Below are positions 11,867 to 23,183 of a DNA stretch of 64,000 nucleotides, piece after piece. Origin of the DNA: Sclerotiophoma versabilis (taxonomy: Eukaryota > Ascomycota > Dothideomycetes > Pleosporales > Didymellaceae); the NCBI GenBank assembly GCA_012274445.1, contig JAAROD010000015.1, positions 1,302,001 to 1,366,000 on the forward strand, read 5' to 3'. Numbering within the stretch: the stretch's first letter is position 1; each line of letters begins with the position of its first letter. Under the pieces are notes generated by a model, which had not been told where the DNA came from, did not search any database, and was given only the letters and a program-made list of their open reading frames with translations. The translations under genes were made by a program, and so were the position numbers.

Positions 11867-14626
11867 TTACATGACCACCTGTTGCGTGTTAGCGTACCAA
11901 CCAGAAAAACATGTCAAAGAGCGACTTACACAATCCTTGTCCTGGGGTGCCTGGCCAATGCCCATCTCATCGAAGGTTTTCGGTCCCTTACCAGGCGGCG
12001 AGGCGACTGCAGGCTTGGCGGGGGGTTTGTTGGCCTGCGCAGGAGCGGACGCAGGAGCAGCTTGTGGAGGTGGTCTTTGCTGCTGTGTGGGTACCCTCTG
12101 CGGCTTAGCCATAGGGTCGTGACCGGAAGGCCGGCCAGCTGATCCTGGTCTGGAGGATGGGCGCGACGCTTGCCCTGGTGTGGCAGTCAAAGGTCTATCA
12201 GTACGCATAGAGTTTGTCCTGTTCTCTTGGCCTGGCTGTACGGTAGAAGGCCTTGTATGCTGTCGTGGCTCTAGAGGGGCTACGTAGCCGATGTCTGGGA
12301 GTGTGGACGTTTTCTTCATCCCTTGGCCGGGCTTTTGAAGCTTGTTTCGCGCATCTGGTGCGCTGTAACCAATATCGACTGGCTGAGCCGTTTGAGGGCG
12401 ATCTATCTCTGGGCGTTGTGCACTTGGACCGCCAGGTTGTCTGTACCCTGCAGGTCCTCCAGCCGGCAGCCCACGGCCAGCACCTGGAGGTGGGCGCATG
12501 CCTCGGCCGCCTGGACCAATCTCGTTCACACTTGTGTGAGGGCGCAGAGGAAGAGGGCTCGTATGCGACTCTGGTCCAAGTGGAGGTCGACCACGCCCGT
12601 ATCCATCATTGGCGGGGTATATGTTGGGGTTGATATTGAATGCATTACCCGAAGACGTCGGTCGAACGCTGGACGCCCGAACCTCTGGTACGAAACCGCC
12701 TGCCATAGGACGTGCCGATCCAACTCGCGGTGGACCATTGTCGACAGGGTAGGGCGCAGTCGACGAAGAATGTCCGTACGGTGTTGCATTGGATTGCATA
12801 TTGATAACCGGAGGCTGATCAGAGACTGGGTATGGCGTCGTGGAGTCGCCCCTATTGTTCCCGTAGTCTGAAGGGCTGTTATCGTTGATAGATGGCAGAG
12901 CAGGTGCGGCAGGTTTTTGCAGCCGTGCTGGGCGTTTTCCCCGCATGGAACCATGCTGAGACTTGATCCTGTTGATCGCAACATTCTCGTGATCTTTCTT
13001 CGAAAGTGTTCGTGATATCGACAGACTTTCGATCCGTGCAATGGCGTCCTTGTTGCCGTTTTGCTCAGCCTTCTCGTACCACTCCATGGCTTTTTGCAAG
13101 TCCACAGGCACATGCATGCCGATTTCGTTAAAGTAACCCATAGCGAACTCGGCGGTAGCAAGCCCGGTGGCTGCAGCGCGCTGTGCGTATATATATGCGA
13201 GTTCTTCGTTCTTTGAGAACTCGCCCTCATGACCACAGAGGAACCATTTGCTTATGGCCATGTCCGCTTCAGGTTCGCCTTGACGTGAGGCTAGCGCGTT
13301 GTAGTGCAACGACAAAGTAGGGTTGAACTCACAACCCAAGCTGCACAGCTCGTATGCAGATCCCATCTTGAGTTGGGCCTTCGCGAAACCAAGGAACGCC
13401 GCTTTCTCGATGTTCTGCCTCGCGGCTTTTTCATCGTAAGGCAAAAACATTTCAGGGACCTGAATCTGAGGAAGTTCTCGCGACTGGAGCATGCCCAAGA
13501 CATACGCACCCTGAGGTGCGTTCTCGTCCGCCGAAGCTGCAGCAGTTCGGATGAGTTCGATACCCCTAGCAAAGTCCTGTTGCTGCCCATGCTGCCCAAG
13601 CAAGGTCATCATGCCCAGGCGGTAGTTCGATGCGGAATCGCCTTGTTCAGCGCCGTTTTTATAGTGTTGCAGAGCGCGAATGGGATCGTTAGACTGCTCG
13701 AACTGCATTCCCATGCGGTACTCGGCTCTTGCATAGCCCTTGCTAGCTGCGCGAGAATAACACCTGAAAGCCTCTTTTTTGTCTGCGCGCATGCCAAACT
13801 TGCCAAACTCTAACCACATTCCTCGCATGAACGTAGCCTTTGGGTGGTGCTGGTCTGCTAAGAACTGCACCACATTCATCGCATCTACACGCAGCTGGTG
13901 CTCAATTTGGGGCGTCGATGGCCTGGCTCCTTGTGTCTCGGCAATTCGCAGCTCATGCAGCTGCGCAGCGTCTACATATGCCAATGCGTCTTGAGCCCAG
14001 GCCAACTGCATCTCAGGGTCGTTCGAATTAAGTACGGGCAGTCGCGCATTCTCTAGGACTGCTTCTTTCTCATCGTCAGACGGCGGTACGTTTTGTGGGC
14101 GGTTGGCGATCTTGGGGAACGGCGAGAAGTTGGGCGCATCGCCGGTCTGCGCAAACTGATTATAGTCATGGGAGGGCTGGTCGAAATCGTTCGGAGGTTG
14201 CACGTTGGGAGGCCCGCGAAAGGCAGAGGAGATGCTTGCATGTCGCGCCGGCCACTGCTCTCCATTCGCAGGCGCGCCCCCTTCCTGGAAGCTCGACTGC
14301 CGTGGTGGGAAGTGTCCCTGAGTCTGGTTGTAGTCCTGCCCTGGCGACGCCATGGTGTTTGCGCTGCGGGGGCCGTTCGCCTCCAGTTCCATGTACTGTA
14401 AGTTTTCTTGCATGTTCTCAGGCACCTCGGGCATTATCCTAACCCGGCCGGAAAGACTACGTCAGCAGGCGCAATTTCAAGGCGCAGCTTGTAGGGGTCA
14501 GACGAACCGTTGAGGCGCTGGCGAAATGACTTCAGGCGAAGGAGCCGGCATATAATAGTCATCGAACCCACCGGGGACGAACGTCGCCCCTAGCTGAGGC
14601 TGGCCGGGTTGGTGGTGGTAGCTCAT
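11867..14626 (-). CDS. SKT5: Chitin synthase activator Skt5/Chs4, Sel1 repeats, CAAX box
   Basis: Predicted join: complement(11867..11878, 11930..14438, 14508..14626), 879 residues. Yeast Skt5/Chs4 recruits and activates chitin synthase III at the bud neck. Here a disordered Gln/Pro/Asn-rich N-terminus (MSYHHQPGQPQLGATF...) is followed by Sel1-type helical repeats at about residues 235-500 (HPKATFMRGMWLEFGKFGM, YARAEYRMGMQFEQSNDP, LATAEFAMGYFNEIGM). A long disordered Pro/Arg/Ser-rich tail comes next. The last exon is only 12 nt. Splicing a 51-nt intron (GTAAGT donor, GCTAAC branch, CAG acceptor) joins KDC to VVM and stop, giving CVVM, a farnesylation-type CAAX box as in yeast Skt5. The intron is a multiple of three with no stop, so retention would keep the frame but lose the CAAX. 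Exon 1 is joined over a 69-nt intron. Confidence 0.92.
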
Positions 14627-15858
14627 ATCTATCGCTGCTTTCGGTCGCTAAATTCAGGGTCTTATAAACGCAAGTGTCAGCCCGCGTCCAGCAAGAAAAG
14701 TCTTGGTCGCAGTCTCCTTTCAGGCCGGCGACTCTCTTCGAAGGCGATCATGGAGGTAGATGAGACCTGATGACGCGCGGAGCAGGAACTGATCGTACTC
14801 ACCTAGCGGCGGGGTACTTGACCCTGGACGTCTCGCAGTGACCACACTTCTGGACCACCGTGATGTGCCGTATTCCGTAAAGATATACGGGTCAGTTCGC
14901 CCGTAGTAAAGGCTGCGTGATATGAGGGTTTTGTAAGAAGAGACTCAGTACAGGATGGCAAGATGGCGGCTCAAGCCGGAAGCAGGGCGGTGCAAATAAT
15001 CGCAGTCTGGGAAGAGCCTCGAAACACTGGCGAAGACCGTTCCCCACCAAGACAGAGGCTGCAATGACCGGAGGTCGCTAGGATGTCCAGTCTGGAGAAG
15101 TGGAGGCCTTGAACTTCGTGCCCGACTAGCCTTCTGGAACCGGTTTATGCAAAGTCATATGTCAACGAGGGGAGTGGGCGAGAGAATGACCAACAACTTC
15201 CACTCGGCGCGTGCTTAGGGTTCGCGTTTACTATATATGTTTGAGATTCCTGTTGGCGCGCGTCGGTCACAAGTGCTGCTGCTGCGCCATCAGGCCTGTG
15301 GATCAAGGTTCGCTTCAAGCCACCGTGTTTGGCTTGCTCTGAAACAGTCGCCTATAGATGGCCTATCAGGCTAGTGACATGCTGTCGAGCTGAGGCGGAC
15401 TTGTTTGTGGAGTAAGCCGTTGTAGCCTGCATGTCGTGGAGCCCAGTTTTGGCTTGCATGTCTGCAGTTGGTATCAGCATTTCGGATTGGGCAATGGCAG
15501 GCTTCCAAGGATGCGTCTTCCTGCCTGCTCAGGCTGATAGGACAGTATCTTGTTGGACAACAATACTTCTGTAGCACGAGTGCAGCTAAGTCACATTCTC
15601 AGAGAAGGCAGCAATTTTAGTCGTGCACCGCCCTTCCGTTATCAAGACGGGCACACGCGCAGTCGAGAAGAAACCAAAGTGATGCACTCCGCACGAGAAA
15701 GAAGCAAACACCGAGATAAAACATTCTTTAACAGTGTTAAGGGGGTATATTCTTCATCATGTTTCGTCTATGCAATGCACGCTCGTGAAGTCAGTAACAA
15801 ACTCAAAACCCAATCCTGAAGACACTCAGCAGATGACTTGATTCCCAGCCGTACACGC
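14627..15858. other. Intergenic: SKT5 upstream region
   Basis: 1.2 kb upstream of SKT5 and downstream of ASF1, both on the minus strand. Only short open frames are present and none is recognisable. The length suggests a long SKT5 5' leader or promoter. No repeat or RNA gene was recognised. Confidence 0.45.
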
Positions 15859-16886
15859 CTAGTGAACCATAAGATCCGAGTTGTGCTGCTGCTGTACGTT
15901 CCCAGGCTGTTGCTGGACTTGTTTGTCACCGGTGGAAGCGTTCGGCTCGCCGTCGTCCATCTCCATATCGTCTTCAGCACCTTCCTCTTCATCCTCGTCC
16001 TCGCCTTCGGAGTCTTCAATGTCAATGTCCTCACTGCCATCAGACTCGCCCTCTTCATCTTCGGCCGCTGGACCCGCGGTCTCCTCACCGCCAGCCATTG
16101 CTGCGTCTTCGCCCTCTACCGCAGCACCCTCGACCTCCTCGTCCTCTTCGTCATCTTCTTCAATGCCGTACTGATCACCATCTGCGTTGAGATCGGCCTC
16201 GGGCTGCTCAGGAGGATACTCAGGTGGGGCAGACTCCTCCGAGTCCCTGCAATAGTTAGACAAGAGTTTCTAGAATGATGACAATCCATGAGCGCTGAAC
16301 GGTGGGAATTGTGACATACCACTTGATCGCAAAGCGCGTGACACGCGGCTTCTCTGCGAGGATCTGCCTCTGCACCTTCTCGATGACAGGCTTCGCGGGA
16401 GGCTCGAGGGCAAGTGCCTCATCAACGTATTCGTTGTTGACGTAGTAACCAACGCGAACGAATTCTCGGTCATCGTAGCTGCAGCTAAGCAGGATGACTG
16501 TGACGCCAATGATCTCGCTGTTCGGAATGCGCGATAGGTCTGGAGGGTCGGCGCGGAAGAGGAACTTGTTCACGCCCACAGGCAACGGGCCGACAAGGAC
16601 AGAGTCTAGTTCTTGGTCATATTCGTTGCTGATGCGCGTCAGTTGCTGCCTGGCCGGGGCATGCAGCAGAGGAGGCACTTACGAGGTAGCAGAGCCAACG
16701 TAGGTCAGCTTCCATTCGAGATCTATTGCCAACATTAGTCTTGCCTTCACGATGCGACCGACCATTTTCGCACTCACCCTTCTGCAGCTGCTCGAGGCAC
16801 TCGAAGGTAATCTCGAACTCATAGGGCGCGTCGAACTGGGCGGGGTTGTTCTTAACCTCGACACCGAGAAGCGAAACGACAGACAT
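15859..16886 (-). CDS. ASF1: Histone chaperone ASF1
   Basis: Predicted join: complement(15859..16246, 16320..16628, 16683..16722, 16778..16886), 281 residues; introns are 54-73 nt. ASF1 binds the H3-H4 dimer and hands it to CAF-1 or HIRA in nucleosome assembly. The N-terminal immunoglobulin-like core is nearly invariant across eukaryotes and is clear here: MSVVSLLGVEVKNNPAQF, then DLEWKLTYVGSATS, YDQELDSVLVGPLPVGVNKF, FVRVGYYVNNEY and RFAIKWD. Each splice join reproduces the conserved sequence, for example QK-D-LEWK and IKW-DSEE. The C-terminal ~120 residues form a long acidic Glu/Asp tail, as in yeast, ending in a Gln-rich stretch (VQQQPGNVQQQHNSDLMVH). Confidence 0.96.
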
Positions 16887-16960
16887 CTCGGGGTGGATGA
16901 GCTGAGGTGGGTATAGAGGATGAGCTGTTGGTATAAGACTGAGGGAGACAAAGTGTGCTC

Positions 16961-17527
16961 CTAACAAATGGGCTGTGAGCTTGTGTGGATGAAGATCGAG
17001 CAGGCGAAGACGCGAGCAGAACAGTGTTTACGTGCGAGGGCGGTGAAGTCTGTGCGGGTTGTCGAGGACCCAAGTGGCCCAGGGAAATCGCGTTCGCGCG
17101 TCTCGTTTCGTGCACGCGTTTTGCCCATTTCGCATTTGGCCCCGAGCGCCTCCACACCCTTGGACGGTTGATCAACGCCCTCTGTGTCAACCCACCACGT
17201 TGCATGTTGGATGGCCTTGAAGGGCACTACCGAGTGAGGGGCTTGCGCCATTGTGGCCGAAGAGAGCATGTCAAGGTATGCTGTGTCGGGTCTGAGCTCG
17301 TGCGCCTCTACGAGAAGCACCAAGTATTGGTATCTGCGAGCACTCCCAGAGCCATCAGGTAGTTCTACAGCAGACCATTTCTGCAGTTGCTTGCACATTG
17401 ATAGCAAAGAGTCATAATTGCCGATGAAATACAACCGTCGCGCAAAACACTTAGTACACCTAAGGGCGGCATCCAGAAGTCACAGCAACGCCAGATACAG
17501 CCGTTCATTGGTACTTGCCGCCATCAT
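16961..17527 (-). pseudogene. Unrecognised ORF interrupted by one in-frame TGA
   Basis: A minus-strand frame opens with two ATGs (17527 and 17524; MMAASTNERLYLALL), meets a TGA at 17480-17482, and continues open to 16961 as LLDAALRCTKCFARRLYFIG, then QKWSAVELPDGSGSARRYQY and VEAHELRPDTAYLDML. The frame on both sides of the TGA reads like one amphipathic, protein-like sequence, and a CGA-to-TGA change would explain the break. The last ~60 codons look less protein-like and run into the ASF1 promoter. I do not recognise the family. It may be a recent pseudogene, a readthrough gene, a sequencing error, or chance. I found no intron that would bypass the TGA and keep the downstream frame. Confidence 0.35.
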
Positions 17528-18266
17528 CCGTTACATTCGCGACCTGACAGCCTGCGTACCACTTTCTCTGAATGCAACAGCAGGCGCAATGAAGCCATCG
17601 AGACAAGACTCTCTTTGACATGCACCTCAGATGAAACGCCTCTGGCGCCTCTTTACTTAGCCTGGGCTGCGACATCGTGGAGTAAGCCCGACAATGTAAG
17701 CCCGACATCTCAACACACATGGAACAGTACCGTCGCGACGCTGCAACGCACGTGTCGGCTCAAGGATCTTGAACAGGCCGTCTCGATCACTGTTGCAACC
17801 GCCGCTAATCAGAAGGCCCTTTGTGTTCCCTTGTAGCTTAACGTTTCCAACTCTTCAGAGAATCATTGAGAGCGGGGTCATTCGACTCTGACTCAATATC
17901 TTTGCCATCGACAGTCGTTGGAGCAAGCAGTCGAACTCCGGAGCATAGCATTGGTGAGCCTGACAATACCAAACGGTGACCCTGTAGATAAGCACGGGTT
18001 GGACTTCTGCTGCGGTGCGGCCGACCATCGCAGCTAGCACCCGCCGCACAAATCTCCAGGTTGGGCTCTGTAAATTCCAAGGTATTCCAGGTGATCATTT
18101 GGCGTGCAGAGGTGGGCTTCAAGTATGTACATCTACGTTGCGCACTACTGACCAGCGCACAGAGCTCTGTTCGCGCGCCGAAGCCGACGTCCGTAAGGGC
18201 AGGCTGTTGCTTATCCCACAGACCTAACCTGCATGCGCCAGGCTGCAACAAGACCTTAATTCAGCA
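17528..18266. other. Intergenic: upstream region of the Zn2Cys6 gene
   Basis: About 740 bp before the ATG of the transcription-factor gene. A minus-strand frame of 137 codons (17838-18251) is open but has no recognisable sequence and is not called. Confidence 0.45.
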
Positions 18267-21159
18267 ATGACTGATCCGTCAAGCCCGACACGGTCGATGT
18301 CCGATGGTCAGCTTCGGACTTGCTCATCAAACCCTGCTGGCCCTGCAGACGACAGAAAGACACAAAACGTGCAGCCTCGTGTGCGTCGTCGCAATCGCAT
18401 CATCAGCTCCTGTCTGGAATGCCGACGCCGGAAGCTCAAATGCGACCGAGTTCAGCCGTGCACCAATTGTGTCAAGGTCTCGCGTCAATGTCTCTTCATC
18501 TCCCCAAGTTTCGATGCTGCAGCGCAAGCCAGGCTGGCTGAAGTAAAGGAAAAGATGGGTATACTCGAAAGGAGTCTCGAAGAAGATATTGCGCAGCGAA
18601 ATCGAGCTCAAACAGGATCATTGTCCGCCATAGATGAGTCCGACTCTATCTTGAGGCGCGAGGAGACTTACAGCGGAGACGAGGGAGAGGAAGAAGACAC
18701 CAAAGATCTAACATCTTCAGAGTATGTCAGAGAAGACGCCGCCTACTACGAAGATGAAGAAGGCGACGATGACATTGTAGATCTCGGCATAGCACTGGGC
18801 AAAGTCAGGATTACCGAGAGGATTGGTGGTCTGGTAAGACCCAAGTTTTCCGATGAAGTAAGTCTAAAATACACTCTAATGAAGTGTGCTGACATGCTGG
18901 TTTCAGCTGGGGAATGCCCTGGAGGAGCTGCCTAAGAGAGAACAAAACTCAAGTTCGTTCTCTGCTTGTGCAGTAGACTGCATGATGCCATCAAATGATT
19001 ATGTCGCACCGTCCTCGAGCTTCTTCTTCACACCGGGTGCTGAACGAACGACACTTATGAACTACCTTCCTGCCAGGGTCTTGGTCGACAAGCTGATGGC
19101 ACAGTACTGGCAGGCCGTCCATGTCATTGCAAGAGCTGTCCACCGCCCGTCTTTTGAGCGACAATATGCGAAATTCTGGAAGTCCGTAGCGTCTGGCATC
19201 GAGCCACGTAACTCGTTCCAAGCTGTCGTATTCGCCGCTCTGCTGAGCTCTGTGGTCTCTATGTCTAACGAGAAAGTACTAACAGAGTTTGGTGTAGACA
19301 AGCAGAGTTTAGTGGACAACTTCAGAGAGGCTACAGAGGCTGCACTGTCTAGAGCTAATTTGCTTCGTACTACGAAGCTGGAAACGTTGCAAGCATTTGT
19401 CATGTATCTGGTACGTTCACAAATCACCAATATTGTCTGGGAAACTCATTTCGTATCGCCGAAATGCATACTGGAACCGTTTTGAATACAACAGGACTGA
19501 CAGCGTCGCAACAGATTCCTTTATGTCGGGCAGAAATCTCTCGTGCTCACTCTGCTTTGACGGGCACCTGTATCCGCCTGGCCGAATGCATGGGTCTACA
19601 TAAGGATCCCTCGGCATACAGCACATCACCAGTCGAGTGTCAAGTTCGACGGCTTATATGGCATCAGATATGCTTTCTTGATTTACGCACTTGCGAAGCG
19701 ACGGGGCCGCGACCGCAAATTCGACCAGATGATTTCGACACACGTCTTCCTCTCAATATCGACGATACTGATCTCGACCGAGCAGAACACGGTGACAAAA
19801 ACATAGCCGTCGAGAAGGACCGGGCGTATTTCACTGACATGACAATCGCACGAATGCGATTCGAGTGCTATGATATGCATCGCTACCTTTGGGTCGAGCG
19901 TCCGAAGTTGGAGAGAAAGGCAAAGGAAGGTGAGAAGAAGGTCACTATCAACTTCCTACTTGCACGCATCCAGTCATTCAGAGCTACAATGGAGGAGACA
20001 TACCTGCCAATGCTGAGCAAGACGGCCCCCCTTCATGCGCTTGCATCGCAGATTTACGGCATCTTGTCTAACAGACTGTACATTCACATTCTCCAAAAAT
20101 ATCTGAGCTCAGACAGGCACAAGATGCCTGACCGCCTGCGTCAGATTATCCTCAGTGCGGGCATCATGATCCTTGAGCACAGTCAAAACATCGAACAGCA
20201 GCCGGCATTGTCCACCTGGTCGTGGTATGTGGGAGCTCTTCATCAGTACCATTCTGCGCTACTGATCTTGAGTGAGCTGTATGCGCAACCCTATGCACCA
20301 GCCATGGAACAGCGGGCGTGGCGTGTGTTGGACTTTACCTTCGACCTGGGGCCAGGCATGACCAATTCTGAAAAGACCAGGGCAGTTTTAGGAGAACTGA
20401 GGAATAAGATGCAGGTGTATGCCAGCGTCAAGAGGTGGAGAGCACCGAAAGACATGCCACAAGCTGGACCACGAACACACACGCCTGGCTACCAGCGCCA
20501 ACACCAAGCAGCAGAAGAAAGAGCGCATAACGATAGTCTGCAGTATGCGGCAAGAGGAAGCGCCCAGGCTATGTTTGACAATACAAATCCCGCAAGCGTA
20601 CAGACATCACCACTATTACAGCAACCATTCGGGCCACCAAGAGTCCCCCAACCGCAGAGCCAGGACTCAGGTTCTGGTGCCATTGCCTTCCCAGGAGCCA
20701 TTCCAAACGCCGACTGGGGCACTTTCGACGGTCCACTGCCAGCATCAGTTTTGACTTTTCAGCAGCCTTTGGCGGGCTCAGACGTGAATCCAACGTCCAA
20801 CTACCCAACGCGCACACTTTCCGGTAATATTGTGCCTCCTCCCCGCATGATGTCGCAAGGCAGTGATCCTACCAGCCTGACCAGCTCAAACACAACCCTT
20901 GGCTACGGCGCGCCGACCAGCACTACAGGCAGTAGCCCAATGGATGCCCTGAACGACGTTGACTGGGTGAGTGTTGAGAAGACACACAAACTGCCCTGTT
21001 TTGGAAGCGAAACTGACTTCATCGCAGAGCGAGATAGATCGGCTTTTTGGCGGCGCCGAGACAGGAACTGGCAACGTAATGATACCACCCTTCACATTCC
21101 CACAATTCTCAGCTACTGATCTCAGGGACCTGCAGTGGCCGCAGGAAGGGTACCAGTGA
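18267..21159 (+). CDS. Zn(2)-Cys(6) fungal transcription factor
   Basis: Predicted join: 18267..18857, 18907..19410, 19515..20966, 21028..21159, 892 residues; introns are 49, 104 and 61 nt, all between codons. The Zn2Cys6 binuclear cluster is at about residues 49-77 (SSCLECRRRKLKCDR, then CTNCVKVSRQC), a DNA-binding domain typical of fungal regulators. A short coiled coil and a very acidic region (residues ~135-180) follow. The fungal-specific transcription-factor middle domain is seen in VHRPSFERQYAKFWK, the conserved GTCIRLAECMGLHKDP, and RRLIWHQICFLDLRTCE. The C-terminus is disordered and, after the last intron, ends DWSEIDRLFGG ... PFTFPQFSATDLRDLQWP, which resembles an activation tail. 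Targets are unknown, and no adjacent cluster suggests a pathway. Confidence 0.9.
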
Positions 21160-23183
21160 TGCATGCAATGCTGTCCGTAAGCTTGAGTTAGCATACGTGT
21201 TGCAATGGATATGTTATTGTAATGGTAGCACTTGTTTCATAGTTTCTTCTTCAGTATGAACTACTCCTTACTTGTCTCGCCAACAACAATCGAGGCAAGA
21301 AGTGCTCATCGAACCTGTACTCGCTCAACAAGCACCCTGCAGATGGATAGCAGCAGCTGACACATGTATACTTGCTGTACTAAGCATGCGTTGACGTTTG
21401 ACAAGTAATACCAGCGTAACGCATAGGATCAACGCAACACAGCACATGGATTTGGCAGCGCCGACACCGAGGTCTTAACAGCTCCAGTACCGTTCGTTTA
21501 TGGGGGACAGTATTTCTATTCTAGGAAGCGCGATTTGCAGAACCAGGATCTCAATAGGCTCTCGGGGCACGCGGACCTTGAGCTTGCGTGTACGGGTAGG
21601 AGGGGCCGAGTTACGGGCACCAAGCGCAAACGGCGCCCCGTAGACATCGACAGGCACATTCAGCAGAACAGATGATAGCATGCGCAGAGCTTGAGAAAGC
21701 TCGTAGGTGTGAGGACCCATCAACATGTCGCAGACGTCACGTCCGCATCTCCCGCAGATCCCCATCCCACTCTCGTCACCGGACCCAGGCGCAAGCCACC
21801 TGCGGTGCCACCCAGCCACTCACTCTCGCTCTCGCTCTCCTCTTCCATTTTTTGATTTCTGTAATTTACACACCTTACATCATCCGTACGCATCCCGATC
21901 GAGGTCAATAATTAGCATGCCCTAGCGCAAGGTAACCCCAGCATTGTCTGGCCAACCACACACCGGAGCCAAACTACGCTCTGACGCCAAACTCGCACGT
22001 CGAAACGCGTCCGGGCGCGTCGCCATGGAGAGGGGTTTCATTGGGTCCATCTCGTCATCAAGAGATCATAGTATAAGGTTGAGGGGTAAGGACACTTGCA
22101 CCAGGCGTTCGCGATGTGTGATGGCTCCGCGGTAGCAAGGCGCAGGGGGAGGCTGGTTTCTTTCTCCTGATCTTCGTCGGTGTGCATGCAGGTAGAAGTG
22201 ACAGGGCGAGTTTAGATTGCTGTACCTAGAGGAAAAGAAGAAGAAGGGAAAAGGAAAAACAGACTACCTACCTAATGTGGGTGCAGCAAGGCTACTTCCG
22301 GTGTGTGCGTGCATGCAAGCTCCACAGTCTTAACGCATGCAAGCTCCACAGTCTTAACAAATAACCCACCGCGCTTCGACATAACGGGGTTTTTTTTGAC
22401 AGATTTTAACAAATTCTATATCGCACTGCAGACATCAGCGCAGAATTGAAAATTGCATGTTGCAGATTGCAGCCTGGAGACTGACGGTTCACGTATGGAT
22501 TGATGGTTCGCTGCTCCTTGTCAAGGGGTTGGCCACCCTGGTCGTGCGTTGCGCAGCAATGATTCGCCGTCATGTTTGTGTGCGGAGTTGTTCCCTATGC
22601 CGAGATCAAGTTAGGGTTGCAGGCGACAGTTCGCAGAATGGAGCCCAGAGCCAGAGTGAGCCATTTCCTTATGTGTTGTTGGTGAAAGGATGACATTCTG
22701 GTGTAAAGATGTTTATTATTGGATATATCTATATGCACTGTCTGAGGTGACAAAATCACCTTGATCACCCTGCAGAGCTCTCCACCAATGAATCGTCGTG
22801 CTGTGAGAACAAAGAAAATCATTTGCCAGGGTCAGTCTTGCTGCCTGCTGCAATGCCAGATGCGGTACAGAGCGCTTGTCGGGCTGCCCATCTCGCCAAA
22901 TAAAAGTCACCGAATATGAAGACTGGCATGTTCCAAAACTTCTGAAGTTCAAGGTTGCACTCGGAAAAGAGTGCATCGCCAAAGGGTAAGCAGTGCAGCT
23001 GGGATGCCGCCCATGAACGCCATGCTAAGCAAGTGATACCACAAATAAAAAAGTCGGGGAGTAGAATGCCGTGTTGGCGTACATGACCAACAGGATATGC
23101 TGGACGCAGGGTCGTTACAACGTCGCTGTTCGCTTTACAGCTCAGGGGTGTCGTTAGATATATGTAGGTGCTTGTGTTTTGCT
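21160..23183. other. Intergenic, convergent 2 kb spacer
   Basis: Between the convergent 3' ends of the Zn2Cys6 gene and the Whi5-like gene. A minus-strand frame at 21475-21819 has no ATG at its 5' end and no recognisable domain, so it is not called. Pyrimidine-rich CTCGCT repeats lie near 21820-21840, and a 2 x 24 bp tandem duplication lies at 22311-22358. Confidence 0.5.
22311..22358. repeat. Perfect tandem duplication, 2 x 24 bp
   Basis: Two identical 24-base copies of gcatgcaagctccacagtct plus taac lie back to back (22311-22334 and 22335-22358). Perfect identity suggests a recent duplication. There is no coding context. Confidence 0.95.

Noticed and set aside
12526..13236. 236-codon minus-strand ORF inside SKT5 in another frame
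   Set aside because: It overlaps the clear Sel1-repeat coding frame and has no recognisable protein.
21475..21819. 114-codon minus-strand ORF
   Set aside because: It begins with GTG rather than ATG, no plausible upstream exon was found, and there is no family.
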